Made by a program: the position numbers and the translations under genes
Shown: positions 52,915 to 63,054 of the stretch, piece after piece
How positions within the stretch are numbered: position 1 is the stretch's first letter
Layout: the number at the start of each line of letters is the position of its first letter
Origin: Saposhnikovia divaricata
Taxonomy: Eukaryota; Streptophyta; Magnoliopsida; Apiales; Apiaceae
Direction of reading: 5' to 3'
NCBI GenBank assembly: GCA_036435485.1
Contig: CM071600.1
Coordinates: 58,649,546 to 58,713,545 of the forward strand
DNA length: 64,000 bases
The notes under the pieces: model-generated
Told to the model about the DNA's origin: nothing
The model's database searches: none
The model's input: only the letters and a program-made list of their open reading frames with translations

Positions 52915-55900
52915 TGATAGATTTATCCCCAGGAAGTAAGATGAGAGAAATTCTTAATCAAGAATTTCAACAAGAAAAACATGCCCAATTTAGGCAATGG
53001 TATTTTAAGAAATATTCTTCTGGAGACCTAAAAAGGTTTAAAGATGAATATTATAGTTATCTAGGTAAAACGGAAGATTATATATCTTTTGTTCATTGGT
53101 TCATGAAAACATATCTAAGTAAGACTAATAACGAAATTCTAGTCTTACAAAGACCCTGGAAAACCCCTAAGGGAGACACCATTACTTCTCCCTATCCTCC
53201 AGAACAAACAATTTGTTTGAGTAATACCACAGAAGCTACGGCTTATACAAGCCTACAAAAACTAGAGACTACTCAAGCTACTGTGAAAGATTTAAATGCG
53301 ATAATTAGATCGCAAAATTATACAAACACCTTTCTTACTTGTCTAGGTGACCATTTCTTAGCCCTAGAAAACGAGATAGTTTCTCTTAAGCAAGTGATAG
53401 AAAACGAATTAATTTCTTTAAAGAAATCTATGGAGAAGCAACCTTCTTCAACCCTTGTTCCAGAATCCTCTAAGAACTATGCTCCTATGATTCAACCTCC
53501 AATTCCCATAAAAGGATTTAAATTAGATTCTAGTGGAGAAGAATTTATAAAAATTCTTCAACAAAAGTTCAACAATATGAACATATCAGTCTTATCTAAG
53601 AACGATGAATCTCAGCAATCTGAAACTTCAGAAACTGCTGAAGATTTAGAGGATATTAATAATTTAGCTACCATGTTTGCTAAACAACAAATTAGTAATC
53701 CAGAGATAAATCCTATTTATACTCCCAAATTAAATCCTATTTATCCTCCTAAATCTTTAGAAAAATTCTATTACCAAAGACCGTCTCCTCAGGATCTTCT
53801 ATTTGAAGAACCAGATTATATTCAAGCCTCCTATTCAGGAAAAGAAATCTATGAATGGAATCTTGATGGCTTAAATGAAAAGCAAATATTCGATATGATA
53901 CACCGAATGATGATGTACTCTACTGTTTGTAAACAGAATGGTAACACTGATAGTGCTATAGCTTCTTTCATTTCTACAGGATTTGTAGGACAAATCAGGG
54001 GATGGTGGGATCACTATTTTACCCTAGATCAAAGATTAGAAATTCTTAATCACAAAAAAATTATTAAAATAGAAAATGGTATTGTTACTACTGGCGAAGA
54101 AGATGCAGTTTATACTCTGTGTCTTACAATTCTACAACATTTTGTAGGAACTAATATTCCTGTTGCTGAGAAGCTATGTACGCTCCTCCAAAATCTTAGA
54201 TGCCCCTCCTTAACCCATTTTAGGTGGTATAAAGATACATTTTTATCTAGAGTTTATCAATTAGGAGAACCAAATTCGGTTCACTGGAAGTCAAAATTTA
54301 TAGACGGATTACCCCATCTTTTTGCTGAAAGGGTTAGGCAATCCTTAAGAAATAAAAATGATGGAGTTAATATTAATTATATTTCTCTAACATATGGAGA
54401 AATAATTAGCCATTGTGTTAATGAAGGATTAGCTCTATGTAATGACATAAAGCTAAAAAATCAGTTAAAGCAGCAAAAACTGTCAGAAAAACACCAATTA
54501 GGTGAATTCTGTGATCAGTTTGCCTTTGATGTAGGGAAAATTCCTAAAAATCAAGATAAGAAAAAGCAAAAGATTGCTTATAAAAGAAACAAGCTTTATA
54601 AGAATAATTCTTACAAATCAAAATATCCTTTTAAAACTTCTTATAAAAAGAATTATAAGAGGAAATCTTATAATAAATCGGATAAAAAACCTTTTGTTCC
54701 CAATAAGGGAAAAAGAAAAGCCAAAAGGATTGATATAACTTGTCATAAATGTGGCAAAGTTGGTCATTATGCTAACCAATGTTGGACAAAAAAGGCCCTT
54801 AATAAAATAGAAGATGAGCAATTACGCTCTCAATTAGAAAAGGTCTTGCTGCATAGTTCTGATGAAGAACGGGAATCTTCTGATAACGAAGATTTAGCCC
54901 TCATTTATAATAGCTCTAGTGACTCAGATTCACAAAGTCCTGACAATAATGATTGCCAATGTAATGAGTTAAATTATTATAAATCTATAGTAGACATGAA
55001 TGGATTAAATGTCTTAACTGCTGATCAAGATAGAGTCTTGAAGATTATAGATTCAATTTCTGATTTTGAGCTTAAAAAGCAAATGCTTGAAACTCTTATT
55101 AAAAATAATAAAAAAGAAGCTCCTTTAGTCATCGAAGCACCTTACCAGTTAAGTGAGGTATTAGATAGATTTCAAAAATCTACCCTTAAAGAAACTCCTG
55201 TTTCTCTTAATGATTTGAGAAAAGAAGTTAACTTATTAAAATCTGAAATTACTCAGATTAAGCAGGATAATACTTTGTTATCCCAGAGGATTACTTTATT
55301 AGAAAGCAAGTCTTTAATAGCTAGTGATAGTAAGGATATTCCTTCTTCTAGTAATAAAAATGAAACAGAATATTTAAATCTGTTAGAACAAGTAACCTCT
55401 CAACAATGGTATATCAAAATTACTCTTGTAGTAAGCCGAGAATTTATTCTCAAAGATGAGATAGCCCTTGTTGACAGTGGTGCTGATTTAAATTGTATAA
55501 AAGAAGGAATAATTCCTACCAAATATTTTGAAAAAACTACTCAATCTATATCTCATGCAGCTGGAGAAAAACTTCAAGTTAGATATAAGCTTTCTAACAC
55601 TTATATCTGTAATAAAGATATTTGTCTCCCTACCTCTTTTATTCTAATAAAGAATATGAATCATAGAATAATATTAGGAAATCCTTTTCTTCATAATATT
55701 ATGCCTCTCAACAATGTTGATAAAACCGGGATTTCTACCATAATAGAAGGTAAGAATATAAAATTTGATTTTATTACAGATCCTCAAACTCGTATTATAA
55801 ACGAGGTTAGAGACCGTCTTCTTAATAAAGAAAAACAATTATGTTTTCTCCAAGAAGAAATCAAAGTCTTAAGCATTAATGAGCAGCTTAACCAACCAAC

Positions 55901-57329
55901 CACCAAAACCCAAATAAAAATCATTGAAAAGCAGTTCAATGATGAGGTTTGTAATGACCTCCCTAATGCTTTTTGGGATAGGAAAAAACATGTTGTTTCC
56001 CTTCCTTACATAGATGGTTTTAATGAAAACCAAATTCCTACTAAGGCTAGACCAGCCCAGATGAATAAAGAATATCTCGAATTATGCAAAAAAGAGATTG
56101 ATTCTCTTTTAGTAAAAGGCTTGATTAGAAAGTCTAAATCTCCCTGGAGTTGTACAGCATTCTATGTTAATAATGCTGCTGAGAAAGAAAGAGGCGTGCC
56201 TAGATTAGTCATTAATTATAAACCTCTTAATAAAGTTTTAAAATGGATTAGATATCCGATCCCTAACAAAAAAGATTTGTTAGACAGATTAAGCGATGCT
56301 TTAATCTTTTCTAAATTTGATATGAAATCAGGATATTGGCAAATCCAGATTAAAGAATCAGATAGGTATAAAACAGCCTTCACAGTTCCCTTTGGTCATT
56401 ATGAATGGAATGTCTTACCTTTTGGCCAGAAGAATGCCCCTTCTGAATTTCAGAATATTATGAATGATATTTTTAATCCGTATACAGAATTTATTATTGT
56501 ATATATAGATGATGTTTTAGTATTTTCTAAAACAATAGATCAGCATATTAAACACTTAAAAATATTTAAGAATTTAATAAAGACTAATGGATTAGTTATA
56601 TCTTCTCCAAAAATGAGATTGTTCCAAACTCAAGTTAGGTTTTTGGGACATATTATTAATCAGGGAAAAATTATTCCCATAGATAGAAGTATAGAGTTTG
56701 CATCAAAATTTCCTAATGAAATTCTTGATAAAAAACAACTGCAAAGATTTTTGGGCAGTCTTAATTATATTTCGGACTATTATGCTAATTTAGCACAAGA
56801 TACAGCAATTCTGTATTCTAGACTCAAAAAGAAACCTGAACCATGGACTGAAAAGCATTCTCAGGCTGTTCAGAAAATCAAAGCAAAGGTAAAATGTTTA
56901 CCTTGCTTATCCTTAGCCAATCCTAAATATTTCAAGATAGTAGAAACAGATGCCTCTAATATAGGGTATGGAGGAATACTAAAACAAGTAATTCCTGAGA
57001 CTTCAAAAGAAGTTCTTGTTAGATTCACTTCAGGAAAGTGGAATCCCACACAGTTAAAATATTCAACTGTAAAGAAAGAAATGCTTTCTATTATTAAATG
57101 TATTTCTAAATTTCAAGGTGATTTATTAAATCAGAAATTTTTATTGCGAATTGATTGTAGTTCAGCAAAATCAATTATTGAAAAAGATGTTAAAAATCTT
57201 GTAGCAAAACAAATTTTTGCAGGATGGCAAGCTCAACTAGCAGCCTTTGAATTTGATATTCAGTTTATAAAAGGAGAAAATAATTCTCTTGCTGATTATT
57301 TAACCCGTGAATTTTTACAGGGTGAATGA
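52914..57329 (+). CDS. Polyprotein, copy V
   Basis: 1471 aa, intact, all catalytic residues kept. It carries the Asp-to-Asn and Ser-to-Asn changes noted for this copy. No viral leader or promoter lies directly upstream, so expression is doubtful. Confidence 0.9.
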   Translation: MIDLSPGSKMREILNQEFQQEKHAQFRQWYFKKYSSGDLKRFKDEYYSYLGKTEDYISFVHWFMKTYLSKTNNEILVLQRPWKTPKGDTITSPYPPEQTICLSNTTEATAYTSLQKLETTQATVKDLNAIIRSQNYTNTFLTCLGDHFLALENEIVSLKQVIENELISLKKSMEKQPSSTLVPESSKNYAPMIQPPIPIKGFKLDSSGEEFIKILQQKFNNMNISVLSKNDESQQSETSETAEDLEDINNLATMFAKQQISNPEINPIYTPKLNPIYPPKSLEKFYYQRPSPQDLLFEEPDYIQASYSGKEIYEWNLDGLNEKQIFDMIHRMMMYSTVCKQNGNTDSAIASFISTGFVGQIRGWWDHYFTLDQRLEILNHKKIIKIENGIVTTGEEDAVYTLCLTILQHFVGTNIPVAEKLCTLLQNLRCPSLTHFRWYKDTFLSRVYQLGEPNSVHWKSKFIDGLPHLFAERVRQSLRNKNDGVNINYISLTYGEIISHCVNEGLALCNDIKLKNQLKQQKLSEKHQLGEFCDQFAFDVGKIPKNQDKKKQKIAYKRNKLYKNNSYKSKYPFKTSYKKNYKRKSYNKSDKKPFVPNKGKRKAKRIDITCHKCGKVGHYANQCWTKKALNKIEDEQLRSQLEKVLLHSSDEERESSDNEDLALIYNSSSDSDSQSPDNNDCQCNELNYYKSIVDMNGLNVLTADQDRVLKIIDSISDFELKKQMLETLIKNNKKEAPLVIEAPYQLSEVLDRFQKSTLKETPVSLNDLRKEVNLLKSEITQIKQDNTLLSQRITLLESKSLIASDSKDIPSSSNKNETEYLNLLEQVTSQQWYIKITLVVSREFILKDEIALVDSGADLNCIKEGIIPTKYFEKTTQSISHAAGEKLQVRYKLSNTYICNKDICLPTSFILIKNMNHRIILGNPFLHNIMPLNNVDKTGISTIIEGKNIKFDFITDPQTRIINEVRDRLLNKEKQLCFLQEEIKVLSINEQLNQPTTKTQIKIIEKQFNDEVCNDLPNAFWDRKKHVVSLPYIDGFNENQIPTKARPAQMNKEYLELCKKEIDSLLVKGLIRKSKSPWSCTAFYVNNAAEKERGVPRLVINYKPLNKVLKWIRYPIPNKKDLLDRLSDALIFSKFDMKSGYWQIQIKESDRYKTAFTVPFGHYEWNVLPFGQKNAPSEFQNIMNDIFNPYTEFIIVYIDDVLVFSKTIDQHIKHLKIFKNLIKTNGLVISSPKMRLFQTQVRFLGHIINQGKIIPIDRSIEFASKFPNEILDKKQLQRFLGSLNYISDYYANLAQDTAILYSRLKKKPEPWTEKHSQAVQKIKAKVKCLPCLSLANPKYFKIVETDASNIGYGGILKQVIPETSKEVLVRFTSGKWNPTQLKYSTVKKEMLSIIKCISKFQGDLLNQKFLLRIDCSSAKSIIEKDVKNLVAKQIFAGWQAQLAAFEFDIQFIKGENNSLADYLTREFLQGE

Positions 57330-58717
57330 CGACCCCTAATAGGGGAAGAGGCCGCGGTTATGGCCGAGGTCGAGGTTATGGGAATAACAATATGTTATCT
57401 CAAGAAAGTGTCCCACTAATAGGTGATTGGACTATATATCATCACAGACAAAGGATGCAGCAATTACCTGCACCTCCTAAAAAAGAAGATATTCCTTCTT
57501 CTAGCAAAACAACAACTTATAAAGATGTTGCTGTTACTGAGGCCCAGCAGGATAAAGAATATTTCGAAAATCCTACCACCGAAACTATTTTGTTTCTGGA
57601 AGAAGAAGATCTTAAGCTCACTCCAAATGATGGATGGTCTTTAAGAACAAAATACCTTGAATCAAGAGGTTATGCTGGCCTGAATAATCAGGGAAGGCAG
57701 AATTTAGAAATTTTGCTGAAAATCACTGAATCGATAACGATTACTCATTATCATCAGAATAATAATCCTGAGAATTTTATAAATTTCAGCAAATGTCATA
57801 TCCAGAAAATACTTCTTCCAAGAGAATGGGGATTTAATCCCAATGCAGAAAAAGCTATAAAAATAGCAGAGGGGAAGTACATTTACTTCAACTACTGGGA
57901 TTATGTAGAAGCTTTCACAAAGGCTTTTTACTATCAAAATCCGAAAAACAAGCATTCTTGGTTTTTCAGTATTGATCCAGGGGTGCTTAATAAGCCAGTT
58001 CCTAATTGGTTTTACCAATGGTGGGCAAAATTTGGTCCCTCTTTAGAAATTCTTCCTAAAGAAATTAAGGATTTATATATCCCTTGGTGCGACAATAGTC
58101 CTCTTATTGCTAGAGTAACTGCTGAAAGAATGATTAAGGGACAATGTCCTTTCATATTTTTTACTAAATTTCAAATTCCATGGATTTGGAGATGGATAAT
58201 ATCAGTCTCCCAAGATAATCTTGATATTCCTATTTTACAAAGAAATTTCTTTTGTAAATGGTGGACTAATATAGATGCTAAGGATGTGCAGGCTAAAATA
58301 GCCACCATCAAAGCAACAATTGCTGCTGAAAAAGGCCAAGGTTCTAAAGAAAAATCGCCTAATCAACCTTCAATTGCCAATATGAAAGAATATTTTCAAA
58401 AGAAATATCCTACAGATTCAGAGGAACAAATAATGGTCCGAGTTTTAGACTTTATGAAAGAGCAATTTTTTAGTTCTTTTCCGTCTCATCCATCTCAGGA
58501 AGAGGATCAATCAATGAAAACTTCTTCATCTCAAGGATCAATGGGTTCTAACCCCTATAATTGTCTAGCAGGCGAATCTCAAGCCGAAGAAGAAGAACAT
58601 TTGTCTACAGAAGAATCTCAGCAGGCTCAAGCCCGCGAACCATCCCTAGGAGATTTCTGGGATGCTATGACTCAGACTTTAATTCAAAAGTCCAAAGGAA
58701 AAGCCCCCCAAAGCTGA
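57326..58717 (+). CDS. 463-aa protein of unknown function, copy V
   Basis: Intact, with Gly for Asp in the Ser-rich tail (SMGSN for SMDSN). ATGA overlap with the polyprotein retained. Confidence 0.75.
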   Translation: MTTPNRGRGRGYGRGRGYGNNNMLSQESVPLIGDWTIYHHRQRMQQLPAPPKKEDIPSSSKTTTYKDVAVTEAQQDKEYFENPTTETILFLEEEDLKLTPNDGWSLRTKYLESRGYAGLNNQGRQNLEILLKITESITITHYHQNNNPENFINFSKCHIQKILLPREWGFNPNAEKAIKIAEGKYIYFNYWDYVEAFTKAFYYQNPKNKHSWFFSIDPGVLNKPVPNWFYQWWAKFGPSLEILPKEIKDLYIPWCDNSPLIARVTAERMIKGQCPFIFFTKFQIPWIWRWIISVSQDNLDIPILQRNFFCKWWTNIDAKDVQAKIATIKATIAAEKGQGSKEKSPNQPSIANMKEYFQKKYPTDSEEQIMVRVLDFMKEQFFSSFPSHPSQEEDQSMKTSSSQGSMGSNPYNCLAGESQAEEEEHLSTEESQQAQAREPSLGDFWDAMTQTLIQKSKGKAPQS

Positions 58718-58720
58718 TCA

Positions 58721-58975
58721 ATGCCGACCTTATTTAAAGCATTTAAAAGGTTAAAGGATGATGAAAAGGAATGCCTCAATCTTACTCATCAGATTGATGA
58801 TCTTGATTCTAAATACAAGAATGCATCTCTTCTAGAAAGGAAGAATCGGTCCACTTCAGAAATTATGAGGGATTTTCATGAGGTTAAGCGTCTCCGCAAC
58901 CGAAGAGAAAATATTAAAATTCTCTATTCTATTCGGAGGAAAGTGCTTCTCAAGTATTCTAATCTGACAGGATGA
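58721..58975 (+). CDS. Small charged helical protein (84 aa), copy V
   Basis: Identical to unit I. Confidence 0.7.
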   Translation: MPTLFKAFKRLKDDEKECLNLTHQIDDLDSKYKNASLLERKNRSTSEIMRDFHEVKRLRNRRENIKILYSIRRKVLLKYSNLTG

Positions 58976-59085
58976 GTGCCTTTGTCGACACAGCATCACT
59001 AATTCAAGGTCCATTATTTGGGAATCTACTATTGAAGGCAATAATATCTGCTTTTGCTGATGGAATTTTAGTGGGCAAAGCATAA
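58972..59085 (+). CDS. 37-aa hydrophobic ORF, copy V
   Basis: Identical to unit I; hairpin and AATAAA follow. Confidence 0.5.
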   Translation: MSAFVDTASLIQGPLFGNLLLKAIISAFADGILVGKA

Positions 59086-59263
59086 TCTTTGCTTTAATAA
59101 AGTTTGTTGTTTGTTTTGTAAAAGTTGTTTGTTTGTATTCATCATTGAATGCGTCGATGGGGCCCAATGAGCACCCGGCATCAATAATGTCTACTTTTCT
59201 TAAAGTTTTTGTCTGTTGTAATAATTCAGTACAATAGTGTGTATTAGTGTGTCTCTAACTCTC

Positions 59264-59271
59264 TATATAAA
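59264..59271 (+). promoter_or_regulatory. TATA box at the 3' end of copy V
   Basis: TATATAAA in the usual context. It is followed after about 130 bases by inverted copy VI, so its RNA would be antisense to MP. Confidence 0.7.
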
Positions 59272-59393
59272 GAGAGCTTTGTATTGATATTCGATACGCT
59301 TCAATAACATTTCATTCTCTTCTTACTTGCTCATGTGCTGAGCCATTTCTTATATTAATACTATACTGCTGCTTTCCTATTCTTATCTGCTTC

Positions 59394-59412
59394 CGCATAG
59401 TTGGTTCAACCT
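59394..59412. other. Joint between copy V and inverted copy VI at the primer site
   Basis: Copy V is collinear through CATAGTTGGT, that is to four bases of the tRNA primer site (TGGT 59402-59405), and then continues as inverted MP sequence, with one inserted base and a substitution in the first 15 bases of the inverted side. Confidence 0.85.
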
Positions 59413-60158
59413 TCTTTGTTGACCTGAGGCTCAGGCTCTAGTTCTTGAGGAAGAGACCAAGTCTCTGGGAAGTCTATTTCTTTCCATTTAATCATTCTAT
59501 TAGTGGCTATATTGGAAGTTAATAAGTTGGTTTGAACTACAGTTGTAGTTCCAGGACAAGATATTTGTTTGGCCTTCGGATTCAAAGTATTTAATACTTT
59601 GTAATAAATTCTATAGCAAATTGCTATAATCTCACTACCTGGTTTAAAATTATATCCATGGGTGTGTAAGGTTAGTTGCATAGCATCTAACAAATGACTA
59701 TCAGTTAAAGATAGTGTCAAATTTGGAGCCACATCAAAATAGACGGGTCCATGGCATAAACTGGTTTCTATTAACGCAGCTAGAGATTGTTTAAAATCTC
59801 TACATCGGCCATCTCTAACAGAGGCCATTATACTCGTGTTTAAACCTAATAACGTTAAAGGTTTAAAGGCTATTTGAATTAATCCAATATGAATAAAATT
59901 ATAGCTTTTAAAAGGAAATAAATCCTTTTTATTTAATAATCTAATTGTTTGATTAGAGTCAGTGACTCTAATGGTTTGTTCCATTGTTTTTATAACCTGT
60001 CTTGATTTAAAATCAAAGAATCCAATATTATAAATATGATCTAAGGGAACAGAGGGTATTACCCATTTATTCAATTTATCCAAATTTTTTGGATATTCAG
60101 CTAATTCAGCATTTTTAACTAAATCATTAGGATGCTCATCATCCTCCAAATTATTCAT
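59406..60158 (-). pseudogene. Movement protein, copy VI, C-terminally truncated
   Basis: Residues 1-249 are kept with the full 30K core; the last 94 residues are lost at the joint and a stop follows almost at once. The missing part is the low-complexity tail, so partial activity is conceivable. The leader upstream (60159-60378) is shortened and has no promoter. Confidence 0.85.
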
Positions 60159-60378
60159 AATAATGAAAGATAAGGCTAAAGCTGTTGTGGTGGATTGGAC
60201 CTCTGAGTTACGTAAGTATGTTTATTTGATATGAAAAAGTAAAAGTGCGAGAAATAAAAATATTTTTGGTCATCTTTGCAAACGACTCACTCGTTTAACT
60301 GTCAACCAGAGGGACAGACGGATTACATCCACGAAATCAAAGATGTGAAATATTTTTAGCAAAAATTTTCTTTTATGA
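59406..60378 (-). mobile_element. Endogenous caulimovirid copy VI, short inverted 5' piece
   Basis: A minus-strand fragment carrying about 220 bases of leader (the part after the A-run) and MP codons 1-249. It has no primer site or promoter. Confidence 0.9.
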
Positions 60379-60392
60379 TGAATACAAACAAT
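60375..60392. other. Joint VI/VII with templated filler
   Basis: Between the inverted leader and forward MP lies ATGATGAATACAAACAA (60375-60391), which matches the reverse complement of the viral 3' region (for example around 29899-29915). It overlaps its neighbours by four (ATGA) and two (AA) bases. Confidence 0.75.
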
Positions 60393-60751
60393 GGAAAGAA
60401 ATAGACTTCCCAGAGACTTGGTCTCTTCCTCAAGAACTAGAGCCTGAGCCTCAGGTCAACAAGGAAGTTGATCAAATTATTCAAACAACTGAAGGAGATG
60501 TAGAAATTAAATTTACATCTCAAAGAACTATTAGGATGCCTAGGACTAGGTCCGCTAGATATTCCTCTACTAGTGATTATATCACTACCCCGAGCGTTTC
60601 AGCTAGAGCTTCGACTTCTCAATTCAGAGAAGAATCTACAGTTCCTGAACATGTAGAAGAAATTAGAATTAGCCAAAATAAAATTCCAGAAGGAATTTAT
60701 GAACAGAGTAGAGAATCTCCTACTCAATCAGAAATGAGTTTCCATATATAA
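60392..60751 (+). pseudogene. Movement protein, copy VII, C-terminal fragment
   Basis: Residues about 225-343 only, the disordered tail. The frame is open from the joint; the first internal Met is at 60536. It cannot be a functional movement protein. Confidence 0.85.
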
Positions 60752-63054
60752 TGATAGATTTATCCCCAGGAAGTAAGATGAGAGAAATTCTTAATCAAGA
60801 ATTTCAACAAGAAAAACATGCCCAATTTAGGCAATGGTATTTTAAGAAATATTCTTCTGGAGACCTAAAAAGGTTTAAAGATGAATATTATAGTTATCTA
60901 GGTAAAACGGAAGATTATATATCTTTTGTTCATTGGTTCATGAAAACATATCTAAGTAAGACTAATAACGAAATTCTAGTCTTACAAAGACCCTGGAAAA
61001 CCCCTAAGGGAGACACCATTACTTCTCCCTATCCTCCAGAACAAACAATTTGTTTGAGTAATACCACAGAAGCTACGGCTTATACAAGCCTACAAAAACT
61101 AGAGACTACTCAAGCTACTGTGAAAGATTTAAATGCGATAATTAGATCGCAAAATTATACAAACACCTTTCTTACTTGTCTAGGTGACCATTTCTTAGCC
61201 CTAGAAAACGAGATAGTTTCTCTTAAGCAAGTGATAGAAAACGAATTAATTTCTTTAAAGAAATCTATGGAGAAGCAACCTTCTTCAACCCTTGTTCCAG
61301 AATCCTCTAAGAACTATGCTCCTATGATTCAACCTCCAATTCCCATAAAAGGATTTAAATTAGATTCTAGTGGAGAAGAATTTATAAAAATTCTTCAACA
61401 AAAGTTCAACAATATGAACATATCAGTCTTATCTAAGGACGATGAATCTCAGCAATCTGAAACTTCAGAAACTGCTGAAGATTTAGAGGATATTAATAAT
61501 TTAGCTACCATGTTTGCTAAACAACAAATTAGTAATCCAGAGATAAATCCTATTTATACTCCCAAATTAAATCCTATTTATCCTCCTAAATCTTTAGAAA
61601 AATTCTATTACCAAAGACCGTCTCCTCAGGATCTTCTATTTGAAGAACCAGATTATATTCAAGCCTCCTATTCAGGAAAAGAAATCTATGAATGGAATCT
61701 TGATGGCTTAAATGAAAAGCAAATATTCGATATGATACACCGAATGATGATGTACTCTACTGTTTGTAAACAGAATGGTAACACTGATAGTGCTATAGCT
61801 TCTTTCATTTCTACAGGATTTGTAGGACAAATCAGGGGATGGTGGGATCACTATTTTACCCTAGATCAAAGATTAGAAATTCTTAATCACAAAAAAATTA
61901 TTAAAATAGAAAATGGTATTGTTACTACTGGCGAAGAAGATGCAGTTTATACTCTGTGTCTTACAATTCTACAACATTTTGTAGGAACTAATATTCCTGT
62001 TGCTGAGAAGCTATGTACGCTCCTCCAAAATCTTAGATGCCCCTCCTTAACCCATTTTAGGTGGTATAAAGATACATTTTTATCTAGAGTTTATCAATTA
62101 GGAGAACCAAATTCGGTTCACTGGAAGTCAAAATTTATAGACGGATTACCCCATCTTTTTGCTGAAAGGGTTAGGCAATCCTTAAGAAATAAAAATGATG
62201 GAGTTAATATTAATTATATTTCTCTAACATATGGAGAAATAATTAGCCATTGTGTTAATGAAGGATTAGCTCTATGTAATGACATAAAGCTAAAAAATCA
62301 GTTAAAGCAGCAAAAACTGTCAGAAAAACACCAATTAGGTGAATTCTGTGATCAGTTTGCCTTTGATGTAGGGAAAATTCCTAAAAATCAAGATAAGAAA
62401 AAGCAAAAGATTGCTTATAAAAGAAACAAGCTTTATAAGAATAATTCTTACAAATCAAAATATCCTTTTAAAACTTCTTATAAAAAGAATTATAAGAGGA
62501 AATCTTATAATAAATCAGATAAAAAACCTTTTGTTCCCAATAAGGGAAAAAGAAAAGCCAAAAGGATTGATATAACTTGTCATAAATGTGGCAAAGTTGG
62601 TCATTATGCTAACCAATGTTGGACAAAAAAGGCCCTTAATAAAATAGAAGATGAGCAATTACGCTCTCAATTAGAAAAGGTCTTGCTGCATAGTTCTGAT
62701 GAAGAACGGGAATCTTCTGATAACGAAGATTTAGCCCTCATTTATAATAGCTCTAGTGACTCAGATTCACAAAGTCCTGACAATAATGATTGCCAATGTA
62801 ATGAGTTAAATTATTATAAATCTATAGTAGACATGAATGGATTAAATGTCTTAACTGCTGATCAAGATAGAGTCTTGAAGATTATAGATTCAATTTCTGA
62901 TTTTGAGCTTAAAAAGCAAATGCTTGAAACTCTTATTAAAAATAATAAAAAAGAAGCTCCTTTAGTCATCGAAGCACCTTACCAGTTAAGTGAGGTATTA
63001 GATAGATTTCAAAAATCTACCCTTAAGAAACTCCTGTTTCTCTTAATGATTTGA
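60751..63054 (+). pseudogene. Polyprotein, copy VII, 5' part ending at a frameshift
   Basis: Capsid region and zinc knuckle are unchanged, but one A is missing from the AAA near 63025. After this the frame reads eight foreign residues and stops at 63052-63054, giving 767 aa. This product would keep the capsid domains and lose protease, RT and RNase H. A silent G-to-A at 62518 is private to this copy. Confidence 0.9.

Larger units (their letters stand above)
52470..59405 (+). mobile_element. Endogenous caulimovirid copy V, forward, 5'-truncated
   Basis: It starts at MP codon about 197 and runs through all other ORFs and the promoter to TGGT of the primer site, where it meets inverted copy VI. 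Private changes include Asn for Asp in the KDDES stretch, Asn for Ser in LLSKEK and Gly for Asp near the end of the 463-aa ORF, all G/A-type changes. Confidence 0.95.

Noticed and set aside
22651..63054. Numerous shorter open frames antisense to or overlapping the viral ORFs (for example 65-104 aa)
   Set aside because: They recur identically in each copy because they are shadows of conserved coding sequence and have no independent support.
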